Below are positions 26,764 to 34,364 of a stretch of DNA of 64,000 nt, in pieces. The notes below the pieces were generated by a model. The model was given only the letters and a program-made list of their open reading frames with translations, searched no databases and was not told the origin of the DNA. Positions within the stretch are counted from its first letter, which is position 1. Each line of letters begins with the position of its first letter. The translations under genes and the position numbers were made by a program. The DNA comes from Oscillospiraceae bacterium (lineage in GTDB: Bacteria; Bacillota; Clostridia; Oscillospirales; Ruminococcaceae), in contig JAGZUF010000008.1 of NCBI GenBank assembly GCA_018380115.1, positions 68,922 through 132,921 on the forward strand. Direction: 5' to 3'.

Positions 26764-27659
26764 TGGATGAACGTGAACGATACGAAGAATATCTACAAGA
26801 TGAGTTAGATGAACAATTTTCAATATATAGTGTTTCTCACTTACTGTCAAAACTTTCTGACTATAGCCGTATTATTTCTGAGAATGGAATACCTGGTACA
26901 TTGCTTTTTCGTGGACAATCTGACATTGAATTTGGCATCCATGGAAGTATTTTCAGAAATGGTCTATTGGCAAAAGAAACTACTATTGTAAATGAACTGA
27001 TATTGCAAGAGCCAACAGAATTTGGAAATCATATGACTGACTTTGAACAGTTGGTCAAAATGCAACATTTTGGTTTACCGACCCGCTTGTTGGATGTTAC
27101 AACAAATCCTTTAATTGCACTATATTTTGCATGTTCAGAAAATCTAGATAAGGATGGAGAATTAATCTTATTTAATGAAAATTTAAAACATCCAACTCAC
27201 AAAGGTGTTAGATTTTTTTCAGCTCTGGCAGAGTATCAAGGTCATAGTGAAGTGGATTTTTTAGATTATTTTGTGCAAAAGAAACTAATAGATGATAATA
27301 GCTCTACATATGAAGAAAAAAATAACAAACTAAAAATACAATTTCAAGATTTGTATATACCAGTTGTTGCCCCTAAAAATAACGAACGCATAAGACGACA
27401 AAATGGTGCATTTTTAATCTTAGGAGTAGATTTATCTTCCCCTGATTACTATCTAAAAAACAGTTTCAATTTAAAAGATAGTCTCAGTGAATATGTAGAT
27501 GAAGGGATTCCAAGATATTTACGCATCCCAGCAGAACAGAAATCTTCTATACTACATGAACTTGATATGATTGGAATAAATGAAGCATTTGTCTACCCAG
27601 AATTAGAGCACCAAACATCGTATATCAAAAAAAGACATTTTGTAAAGGCAGGTGAATAG
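26763..27659 (+). CDS. FRG domain-containing protein inside the type I R-M operon
   Basis: A 298-residue protein with an FRG domain: TLLFRGQSDIEFGIHGSIFR (about residues 45-65), then MQHFGLPTRLLDVTTNPLIA and LYFACSE (about 100-125). This domain is named for the Phe-Arg-Gly triplet; its activity is not established, though such genes are recurrent in phage-defence loci. The ATG overlaps the hsdS stop by one base, and its stop is one base from the hsdR start. It is thus a translationally coupled fourth gene of the operon. It may be an accessory defence effector triggered with the R-M complex, which is inference. Confidence 0.85.
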   Translation: MDERERYEEYLQDELDEQFSIYSVSHLLSKLSDYSRIISENGIPGTLLFRGQSDIEFGIHGSIFRNGLLAKETTIVNELILQEPTEFGNHMTDFEQLVKMQHFGLPTRLLDVTTNPLIALYFACSENLDKDGELILFNENLKHPTHKGVRFFSALAEYQGHSEVDFLDYFVQKKLIDDNSSTYEEKNNKLKIQFQDLYIPVVAPKNNERIRRQNGAFLILGVDLSSPDYYLKNSFNLKDSLSEYVDEGIPRYLRIPAEQKSSILHELDMIGINEAFVYPELEHQTSYIKKRHFVKAGE

Positions 27660-27660
27660 A

Positions 27661-30600
27661 ATGTCCAACTTTATAGAAAATGATCTTGAACAAGCTGCAT
27701 TGGAGTGGTTTCAAGATTTAGGTTACCAAACCCAATATGGACCAGATATTTCGCCGGGAGGAAGTTTTTCAGAGAGAGAAAGTTTTGGAGATGTTGTTCT
27801 ATACGATAGGTTACATAGTGCATTAAAGCGTATTAACAAACAATATTCCAATGATACGATTTCAGAGCTGGTTAAGAAGATTACTCGTCAGCAGAGCTTG
27901 TCTATTGTCCAAAATAATGTTGCGTTTCAAAAATTATTAACCGATGGTATTGATGTAGAGGTTAAGCAGAAGGACGGGAGCATAAAAACCGAAAAAGCTT
28001 ATATTTTTGATGCCAAAGATATTGAAAATAATGAGTTCTTGGCAATCAATCAATACACTGTAATTGAAAACGGAAAAGAACGCAGACCTGATATTGTTGC
28101 GTTCTTAAATGGTATTCCTGTTGTTGTAATAGAACTGAAAAATGCGACAAACGAAGAAGTAGATATTGTTGATGGGTTTAATCAGCTTCAGACTTATAAA
28201 AGAGATATTCCTTCTTTGTTTTATTACAATGCCTTTATGATCACAAGTGATGGTATCAATGCAAAAGTTGGTACAATTACTTCTGATTTGGATCGATTTA
28301 TGTTCTGGAGAACAATTGACGGAGAAAAAGAATCGGGACTTTCTTTTCCGCAATTGCAAGTTATGCTGTATGGAATGATGAATAAAAAGAGATTTTTGGA
28401 CATTGTTTCAAAGTATAGCTTCTTTGTTCACGAGGAAGATAAGTCTTTCAAAATTTTGCCTGGTTATCATCAATTTTTTGCTGTAAATAAAGCATTGTAT
28501 ACCACTCACTTGGCAGCTTCTGAAAATGGAAGCAGAAAAGCGGGTGTAATTTGGCATACACAGGGTAGCGGGAAAAGTTATTCTATGCTCATGTATACTC
28601 GTCAATTGGTTTTAGAATTGAATAACCCGACCATTGTTGTTATTACTGACAGAAATGACTTGGATGATCAGCTGTTTACCACTTTTTCAAAAAGTGCCGA
28701 TTATTTGCGTCAAACACCCAAGCAGGCAGACACAAGAAAGAAACTACGAGAACTATTAAGCGTTCAAGCTGGTGGCATTGTATTTACGACTATCCAAAAG
28801 TTTTCGCCAGATGAGAGTGACCAGTCGATGGAAGCACTGACTACCAGACGAAATGTGGTCGTTATAGCAGATGAAGCGCATCGCAGTCAGTATGGGTTAG
28901 AAGCAAAAGAAAAAGATGGCAAAGTTTCTTTTGGCTTTGCGAAACATATGCGAGACGCATTGCCGAATGCTTCTTTTATCGGTTTTACGGGAACTCCTGT
29001 TGAGTTGAGCGATAAGAACACCCCTGCCCTGTTTGGTGACTATATTGATATTTACGATTTGACTCAAGCGGTTAAAGATAAAACTACTGTTCCGATTTAT
29101 TATGAAAGCAGGATTGCAAAGTTAGATCTTCCGCAGGAATTAAAGCCAAAGATTGATGATGAGTATGACAGCATTGTTGAGGGACAGGAAGAAACTTACG
29201 CTGAAAGCCAAAAGCGTAAATGGGCAAGGTTAGAAGCCATTGTTGGAACAGATAGTCGTATTGATGTAGTGGTGAAAGATTTTATCGCTCATTACGACCT
29301 TAGACAACAGGCGATTAATGGTAAAGTTATGTTTGTAGCTATGTCCAGAAAGATTGCAGTAAAACTTTACTCAAAGATTATAGAATACCGTCCGGAATGG
29401 CATAGTGATGACATTGCTAAAGGTACAATTAAGGTTATTATGACTTCTGCAGCATCTGATCCACCTGAATTTCAGCCGCATTCAACTACTGCTTCTCAGA
29501 AAAAGTTACTTGCAAAGAGAATGAAAGATGTTGAAGATGAATTAAAAATTGTTATTGTTTGTGATATGTGGTTGACAGGATTTGATGTACCTTGTCTTCA
29601 CACAATGTATGTCGATAAACCGATGAGTGGTCATAATCTTATGCAAGCCATAGCACGAGTTAATCGTGTGTTTAAAGACAAGCCCGGCGGTTTAATTGTA
29701 GATTATATTGGTATTGCGGATAATTTAAGAAGTGCATTAGCACAATATACACCGTCTGACCGAAAAACAACAGGTATTGATCCACAAGTAGCAATAGATC
29801 TCATGCTTGAGAAGTATGAGCAAATTCAAGGAATATTGCATGGATTGGATTACTCTTCTTACATAAGTGGCTCTGCAAGTGAACGAATGGCGTGTATTGT
29901 TTCTGGTGTGGATTTTGTTTTGGGTAAACCAGAAGATGAGAAAAAAGAATTTCTTAATTTGGTTGTAGAAATCGGTAAGGCATACGCATTATGCTCGACC
30001 TCTGAACAAGCTCAAGCAATCAATGTAGAGATTAGTTATTTTAAAGCCATCAAATCAGGTATTATAAAAATACTACCAAAGGACAAACAGAAGAAAACGA
30101 AAGATCAAATAGAATATGAAATTGGTCAATTGGTTTCCAAATCAGTTATTTCTGAAGAAGTCGTTGACATATTTGCTTCAGTTGGATTGAATAAACCGGA
30201 TATTTCAATTTTATCTGATGAGTTTCTTGAAGAAGTAAAAGGACTGCCACAAAAAAATTTAGCTCTGGAACTTTTACGACGTTTGCTTGACGGTAAGATT
30301 AAGTCAATAGCTAAAAAGAATGTTGTACAAGCAAAGAAATTTTCTGAAATGCTTGAAGCCTCAGTAATTCAATATGAAAAACGTTCTTTAGAGACGGTAG
30401 AGGTTATAAAGGCTCTGGTTGATATGGCAAAAGATATGAATGAGCTTCATAAAAGAGGAGAAAAGCTGGGATTATCAGACGATGAACTAGCATTTTATGA
30501 TGCAATTTCGTCCAATGAGTCTGCCAGAGATTTCTATGAAAATGATGTTCTAAAACAAATTGCTAAAGAACTAACAATCAGCATTAAAAATAATATTAAG

Positions 30601-30747
30601 GTTGATTGGGATGTGCGAGAAAGTGTTAGGGCGCAGATGAGAATTACTGTAAAAAGGCTGCTCAGAAAATATAAATATCCACCGGATAAACAGGCAACTG
30701 CGGTAGATTTGATAATAGAGCAAGCTGAAAAGTTGCACCGAAGCTGA
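27661..30747 (+). CDS. hsdR: Type I restriction endonuclease subunit R
   Basis: A 1028-residue motor and nuclease subunit. The nuclease motif sits at PDIVAFLNGIPVVVIELKN (residues about 145-163; PD-ExK type). The SF2 helicase has Walker A in WHTQGSGKSYSM (about 300), DEAH in VIADEAHRSQYG (about 405), GFTGTPVE, and motif VI near MQAIARVNRVFKDKPGG. The C-terminal 250 residues are helical and bind the methyltransferase core. It looks intact. It starts at ATG 27661; a GTG nine bases earlier is possible. A strong terminator follows the gene. Confidence 0.96.
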   Translation: MSNFIENDLEQAALEWFQDLGYQTQYGPDISPGGSFSERESFGDVVLYDRLHSALKRINKQYSNDTISELVKKITRQQSLSIVQNNVAFQKLLTDGIDVEVKQKDGSIKTEKAYIFDAKDIENNEFLAINQYTVIENGKERRPDIVAFLNGIPVVVIELKNATNEEVDIVDGFNQLQTYKRDIPSLFYYNAFMITSDGINAKVGTITSDLDRFMFWRTIDGEKESGLSFPQLQVMLYGMMNKKRFLDIVSKYSFFVHEEDKSFKILPGYHQFFAVNKALYTTHLAASENGSRKAGVIWHTQGSGKSYSMLMYTRQLVLELNNPTIVVITDRNDLDDQLFTTFSKSADYLRQTPKQADTRKKLRELLSVQAGGIVFTTIQKFSPDESDQSMEALTTRRNVVVIADEAHRSQYGLEAKEKDGKVSFGFAKHMRDALPNASFIGFTGTPVELSDKNTPALFGDYIDIYDLTQAVKDKTTVPIYYESRIAKLDLPQELKPKIDDEYDSIVEGQEETYAESQKRKWARLEAIVGTDSRIDVVVKDFIAHYDLRQQAINGKVMFVAMSRKIAVKLYSKIIEYRPEWHSDDIAKGTIKVIMTSAASDPPEFQPHSTTASQKKLLAKRMKDVEDELKIVIVCDMWLTGFDVPCLHTMYVDKPMSGHNLMQAIARVNRVFKDKPGGLIVDYIGIADNLRSALAQYTPSDRKTTGIDPQVAIDLMLEKYEQIQGILHGLDYSSYISGSASERMACIVSGVDFVLGKPEDEKKEFLNLVVEIGKAYALCSTSEQAQAINVEISYFKAIKSGIIKILPKDKQKKTKDQIEYEIGQLVSKSVISEEVVDIFASVGLNKPDISILSDEFLEEVKGLPQKNLALELLRRLLDGKIKSIAKKNVVQAKKFSEMLEASVIQYEKRSLETVEVIKALVDMAKDMNELHKRGEKLGLSDDELAFYDAISSNESARDFYENDVLKQIAKELTISIKNNIKVDWDVRESVRAQMRITVKRLLRKYKYPPDKQATAVDLIIEQAEKLHRS

Positions 30748-30762
30748 GATTTAAATTTCGCA

Positions 30763-30796
30763 TCAATCCTCGGCACTCTGCCGGGGATTGATTTTT
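30763..30796 (+). terminator. Terminator after hsdR
   Basis: Stem TCAATCCTCGGCA/TGCCGGGGATTGA with one G-T pair and a three-base loop, then five T. It ends the R-M operon. Confidence 0.88.
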
Positions 30797-31047
30797 GCAA
30801 AAAAACTTCCCGACAACTTGTCGGAAAGTTATGAATCGGGGTGTTTTCACTTCATCCCAAATTGGGATAAAGTTATCTTTCGGTGTATGGGATTTTAAAA
30901 ATTTCACTTCGGACCAAGTTGGTCTGAAGTAAATGATTGATGTTAGAACTTCGTGCCAATTTGGTACGAAGTTGTTCCGTAAACATTCCCAAGTTGGGAA
31001 TAATTTTAATCCAATATAAAGTAAATCACTACTTGGCAAGCAGTGTA

Positions 31048-31103
31048 AACCTGTACAGGTTCACTCGTTTTTGCAAAACGGCTTGTTGGGGCAGCGTCCC
31101 CAA
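31048..31103. other. Palindrome and stem-loop, possible oriT-like region
   Basis: A perfect 14-bp palindrome AACCTGTACAGGTT (31048-31061) is followed by the stem-loop TTGGGG-CAGCGT-CCCCAA (31086-31103). The second resembles sequences near nick sites of mobilizable Clostridial elements. No relaxase gene is present in the element. Confidence 0.35.
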
Positions 31104-31338
31104 TCCCCTTTGAACGGTATCTGAAATATCGGCTGCGCATTCATGCTGAATGCTGATTTTCTATACTTCGACACAAAAGTTATAGAGGTGGAAAAATCAT
31201 AGAAATCATTTCTCCGCAATTCGTAGCGATGACAAACTTGTCGGTTTTTCTTGGATGTGATAAACTGAAATCATAAAAATATGAATATGGAAATCACATA
31301 AAAAGAGGGACAACTTGTCCCCCGGATTTGAGCGAATT

Positions 31339-31408
31339 AAGCTGTTACATAGAAACATCCTGTCAGATAACTTTCCTGACTTGTGATGTCCTATGTGGCA
31401 GCTTTTTT
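31339..31408 (+). terminator. Long hairpin terminator before the recombinase fragment
   Basis: A 14-bp outer stem (AAGCTGTTACATAG with CTATGTGGCAGCTT, two wobble pairs) encloses a second stem and is followed by a T-rich run. It could be an attenuator of the recombinase region. Confidence 0.7.
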
Positions 31409-31472
31409 ATTTTTTCAACTTCTGCCCAACTCGGTCTAAAGTTGAAATTTATAGAAAGAAACGGAGGAATTT

Positions 31473-32285
31473 ATGATTGCAGTGATCCACAGAGGAGAGA
31501 AGTTCAAAGAAATGCTGGAACAGTCCAATTCTACACAGGAATATACACTTCTCAAAAGGAAAAAGGAAAAATTACAGACGGATATTATTACGCAAACAAA
31601 AAATATGCGTGAGGTTGATGAGAGTATTCGCTGTTATCTTCAGGAAGATATTCAGAGTATGTCTGAGGAACTGCGGGAAACAGAGCGCCTGCTGTTTAAG
31701 TTGGATGAAAACCGAAAAAATAACATGGTTGCTGTCCATGATCTGGAGCAGACAAAAGAAAGGCTGCTATCCTTTGCTGAGTATACAAAAGATGCGCAGC
31801 CGGAAATTTTGGTTACTTTGATACGAAGTATTGTGGAACGAATTTATATTGTCGATAGAGATGATGAGCGTTATTGCCATATCTTTATCAAAGGCTGTAC
31901 TGGTGAGGATTATACCGACTTCTTCCAGACAGCCGGTTACATAGAGCAAAATACTGTTCCTGTGTGTGATTCAGAGCAGGATTGCATTTGCTCCCAAATA
32001 CAGAAGGCCAGCCATATATGGACAGATCAAGAAGGATGCCGGACAAATTCTGCGGAAACTATGCGAATAAAAAGGTATGGAAATTATAGAAGCAGAAGCA
32101 TGCCCAGACCATATTCACATGCCAATCAGCATACTGCCCAAGCACAGTGTATCACAAATCATGGGGTATCTCAAAGGAAAAAGCAGCCTAATGATATTCG
32201 ACCGGCATACGAATTTAAAATACAAGTACGGAGACAGGCATTTCTGGGCAAGAGGGTGCTATGCGGACACGGTAGGACGGAATAA
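31473..32285 (+). pseudogene. Large serine recombinase, C-terminal fragment
   Basis: The first 173 codons encode the coiled coil and tail of a large serine recombinase: LLKRKKEKLQTDIITQTKNM, MSEELRETERLLFKLDENRK, FAEYTKDAQPEILVTLIRSI and CHIFIKGCTGEDYTDFFQTA. The N-terminal catalytic domain (with the active serine), the recombinase domain and the zinc ribbon are missing. It has its own GGAGG and ATG, so a stand-alone C-terminal piece might be made. After base 31991 the frame passes through the right junction into tnpA sequence in the wrong phase, ending at 32285; those about 98 residues are foreign. Confidence 0.75.
31965..32005. other. attR-like junction
   Basis: The element arm is TGTGATT (31965-31971), nine bases, ATTGCA (31981-31986), then the core TT and TGC (31987-31991), followed by tnpA sequence CCCAAATACAGAAGG. 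The arms mirror those of the left junction, and TTTGC is the common core. Confidence 0.75.
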
Positions 32286-32400
32286 AAAGCAGATACAAGA
32301 GTACATCCGGAGTCAATTAGAGGAGGAGAAGATCGCGGACCAAATCAGCATCAAGGAATTCACTGACCCGTTTACGGGCAGCAAGAATCCCAAGGCATGA
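31981..32400 (+). pseudogene. tnpA: tnpA (IS200-type), 3' fragment with internal stop
   Basis: The frame of 31,981 onward reads FAPKYRRPAIYGQIKKDAGQ, ILRKLCE, stop, then KGMEIIEAEACPDHIHM and the rest of a Y1 transposase, including the HIH metal motif and the later tyrosine region (VGRNKKQIQEYIRSQ). A TAA at 32068-32070 stands where family members have a tryptophan codon (LCEWKG). The gene is therefore dead twice: by the inserted element and by this stop. It ends at TGA 32398-32400. Confidence 0.85.
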
Positions 32401-32530
32401 AAATAACCCCTTCAGGGGCGGCCATGAGTCAGCAATGCAGTTGGCCGGCCCATTCGCGGCCCCTTTAGGGACGTTGTCCGTATTGTGCCCTTTCAGGGTT
32501 TACGCAAGCCCCCGGCTTTGCCGGGGAGCC
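32401..32530 (+). mobile_element. IS200/IS605-type element, right end
   Basis: After tnpA comes the usual IS200 right end with several small hairpins (CCCCTTCAGGGG, CCCTTTAGGG, CCCTTTCAGGG) and the last stem-loop CCCCGGC-TTT-GCCGGGG (32510-32526). Host sequence resumes around 32530. Confidence 0.7.
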
Positions 32531-32552
32531 TGACTCTTTTCGCTAACGGTAT

Positions 32553-32593
32553 AAAGCGCGCCCCGCACCGGCTTTCCGTGCGGGGCGCGCTTT
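32553..32593 (-). terminator. Terminator of the Trp transporter operon
   Basis: A perfect 16-bp stem AAAGCGCGCCCCGCAC with its complement and a nine-base loop, 35 bases past the ATPase gene stop on the minus strand. The T tract is short. Confidence 0.75.
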
Positions 32594-32627
32594 GCAGGCA
32601 GAAGCCCAGCGCGGCCGCCTGCGCATT

Positions 32628-33431
32628 TTATTCCTTCGTAAGCAGCATGCGGTCATTATCCAGGCTTTTGCCCGCCTGCGCGCGGAACTGCGCCAGAAGG
32701 CTTTCCACTGTGGCGGCTGCGCGCTGCGCGCCGGAAAGCTGCAGCACAATGCGCCCCGCATCCATCATCACCGTACGGTTGCCCAAAGAAAGCGCCGAGG
32801 ATATATTGTGTGTCACCATCATGCAGGTGATGCCCTTTTCTGCTACAATCTGCTCTGTCAGCGACAGTACTTTTTCGGCTGTGGAAGGGTCCAGCGCGGC
32901 GGTGTGCTCGTCCAGCAGAAGCAGCTTTGGCGTCACCAGCGTGGCCATCAGCAGCGTCAGCGCCTGGCGCTGCCCGCCGCTCAGCAGGCCCACCGGCTGG
33001 CTGAGCCTGTCCTCCAGCCCAAGGCCCAGCGCCGCAAGCTGTTCTCGAAAGGCCGCGCGGTCCTTTGCGCGGATGGTGGAGAACACGCCGCTGCGCCGTG
33101 CTGCGCGCAGGTAGGCCAGAGCCATATTCTCTTCAATCGTCATGTGCGGGGCAGTGCCCTTCAAAGGGTCCTGAAACAGGCGGCCTATCTGCCGCGCGCG
33201 CCTGTGGTCCGGCACAAAGGTGACATCGCGCCCATCCAGCGAAACGCGGCCTGCATCCGGGTAAAATTCACCGGCCACCGCCGCCATCAGGGTAGATTTA
33301 CCCGCCCCGTTCGAGCCAATCAGCGTGACAAAATCGCCCTTTTCCAGATGAAGGGTTACATCGTCCAGCGCCTTCTTCTCATTCACAGTGCCGGGGTTGA
33401 AGGTTTTGCTGACGTGCACCAGGTCAAGCAT
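32628..33431 (-). CDS. ABC transporter ATP-binding protein (TrpZ-like)
   Basis: A 267-residue ABC ATPase. Walker A is IGSNGAGKSTLM (residues about 38-49), the signature is LLSGGQRQALTLL (about 145-157), Walker B is PKLLLLDEHTAALDP, and the switch histidine is in MMVTHN. The D-loop and Q-loop (GRLFQDPLKGTAPHMTI) are normal. It is the third gene of a T-box controlled operon, overlapping the permease gene by eight bases. It would energise uptake by the upstream permease and binding protein, most likely tryptophan. Confidence 0.9.
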   Translation of the reverse strand: MLDLVHVSKTFNPGTVNEKKALDDVTLHLEKGDFVTLIGSNGAGKSTLMAAVAGEFYPDAGRVSLDGRDVTFVPDHRRARQIGRLFQDPLKGTAPHMTIEENMALAYLRAARRSGVFSTIRAKDRAAFREQLAALGLGLEDRLSQPVGLLSGGQRQALTLLMATLVTPKLLLLDEHTAALDPSTAEKVLSLTEQIVAEKGITCMMVTHNISSALSLGNRTVMMDAGRIVLQLSGAQRAAATVESLLAQFRAQAGKSLDNDRMLLTKE

Positions 33432-34350
33432 GGCCGCCGCCCCCCTTCCCCTCTTTCTGTGCCCTGCCGCGCCTGCGCCGCAGGGCCAGGCCGCGCTTCA
33501 GCGTGGGGGCCGAGATGGCCAGCGCCACAATGACAGCCGAAATCAGCTTCAGGCACTCAGACGGCACATTGGCGCGCAGCGCCAGCGCAATAATGAAGCG
33601 GTAAATAACGCTGCCCGCTACGGCTGCAAGCACTTTGGCCCACAGCCCGCCGCGGCCCAGCAGTGTCTCGCCGATAATAAGCGAGGCAAGGCCTATCACC
33701 ACCATACCCGTACCCAGATTGATATCTGCGGAACGCTGGTACTGTGCCAGCACAGCGCCGGAAAGCGCTGTCAGACCGTTGGCCACGCACAGCCCCACGC
33801 TGATGGTGAACACTGTGTTGATAGAGCTGGCGCGCACCATGGCCGGGTTGTCGCCCGTGGCGCGGATGGAAAGCCCCAGCCGCGTGCCCAGAAACAGCAC
33901 CAGCAGCACACATGCGGCAAGGCTGATGCCGCCGGCCAGCACCAGCTTGTAGGGGAAGCGCTCGCCCACCGCGCTGCGCAGCAGAGTGAACACAGTCTCT
34001 GTCTTCAGCATGGGCACATTGGAGGAAAAGCCCATGATGGCAAGGTTCACCGTATAAAGCCCGGTGTTGGTGATGATGCCCGCCAGAATAGAGGGCACGC
34101 CCATGCGCGTCTGCAAAAAGGCTGTGACAAAGCCCGCACAGGCGCCCGCCAGAACGGCCAGCACAAGGCCCAGCACCGGGCGGCCCGCCACGGCCGCCGT
34201 GGCAGATACGGCACAGCCCAGCGTGAAGGCGCCGTCCGTCGTCATATCGGCAATGTTCAGCACGCGGAAGCTCAAAAACAGGGCCATGGCCACCAGGGCA
34301 TAGATGAAGCCAAGCTCCAGCGCGCTTTGCACAATGGCTGCATTCAGCAT
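33424..34350 (-). CDS. ABC transporter permease (TrpY-like)
   Basis: A 308-residue permease with about eight to nine hydrophobic segments of the branched-chain amino-acid type II (LivH/BtuC-like) fold, e.g. ALFLSFRVLNIADMTTDGAF near the N-terminus and LGVPSILAGIITNTGLYTVN-like sequence in the middle (here MGVPSILAGIITNTGLYTV). AAAGGAG precedes the ATG. It lies 14 bases after the binding-protein gene and overlaps the ATPase gene. Family and T-box context suggest tryptophan as substrate. Confidence 0.88.
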   Translation of the reverse strand: MLNAAIVQSALELGFIYALVAMALFLSFRVLNIADMTTDGAFTLGCAVSATAAVAGRPVLGLVLAVLAGACAGFVTAFLQTRMGVPSILAGIITNTGLYTVNLAIMGFSSNVPMLKTETVFTLLRSAVGERFPYKLVLAGGISLAACVLLVLFLGTRLGLSIRATGDNPAMVRASSINTVFTISVGLCVANGLTALSGAVLAQYQRSADINLGTGMVVIGLASLIIGETLLGRGGLWAKVLAAVAGSVIYRFIIALALRANVPSECLKLISAVIVALAISAPTLKRGLALRRRRGRAQKEGKGGGGHA

Positions 34351-34364
34351 ACCGGCACTCTCCT

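Larger units (their letters stand above)
30804..31443. repeat. Array of covarying short palindromes
   Basis: A largely non-coding stretch holds at least seven odd-length palindromes that share a CAA-N-TTG core but differ in the arms. Centres are at 30817, 30861, 30918, 30960, 30993, 31314 and 31430. Five have outer arms ACTT/AAGT, giving the plan AACTTC-N4-CAA-N-TTG-N4-GAAGTT. The N4 arms differ between copies, for example CGA, TCC, GAC and GTGC, while the complement on the other side changes with them. Another truncated copy, GACAA-AC-TTGTC, lies at 31231-31242. Confidence 0.8.
22454..31988. mobile_element. Integrative element, Tn4451-like, carrying type I R-M cargo
   Basis: An AT-rich segment of about 9.5 kb inserted inside an IS200 tnpA gene. 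Hallmarks are a TnpV gene near the left end, as in Tn4451-family transposons, and a large serine recombinase C-terminus at the right end. Its ends join into a symmetric att site. Cargo is an HTH regulator, hsdM, hsdS, an FRG-domain gene and hsdR. Only a recombinase fragment remains, so the element probably cannot excise without help. Base composition and codon use differ sharply from the GC-rich flanks, a sign of transfer. Confidence 0.8.

Noticed and set aside
30804..31001. Possibility that the palindrome cluster is a CRISPR array.
   Set aside because: The repeats are not identical, the spacing varies, there are no spacers of constant length and no cas genes nearby.
22262..32530. Idea of a composite transposon with two IS200 copies flanking the R-M genes.
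   Set aside because: The two flanks are the two halves of one IS (start of tnpA on the left, end on the right), not two copies.
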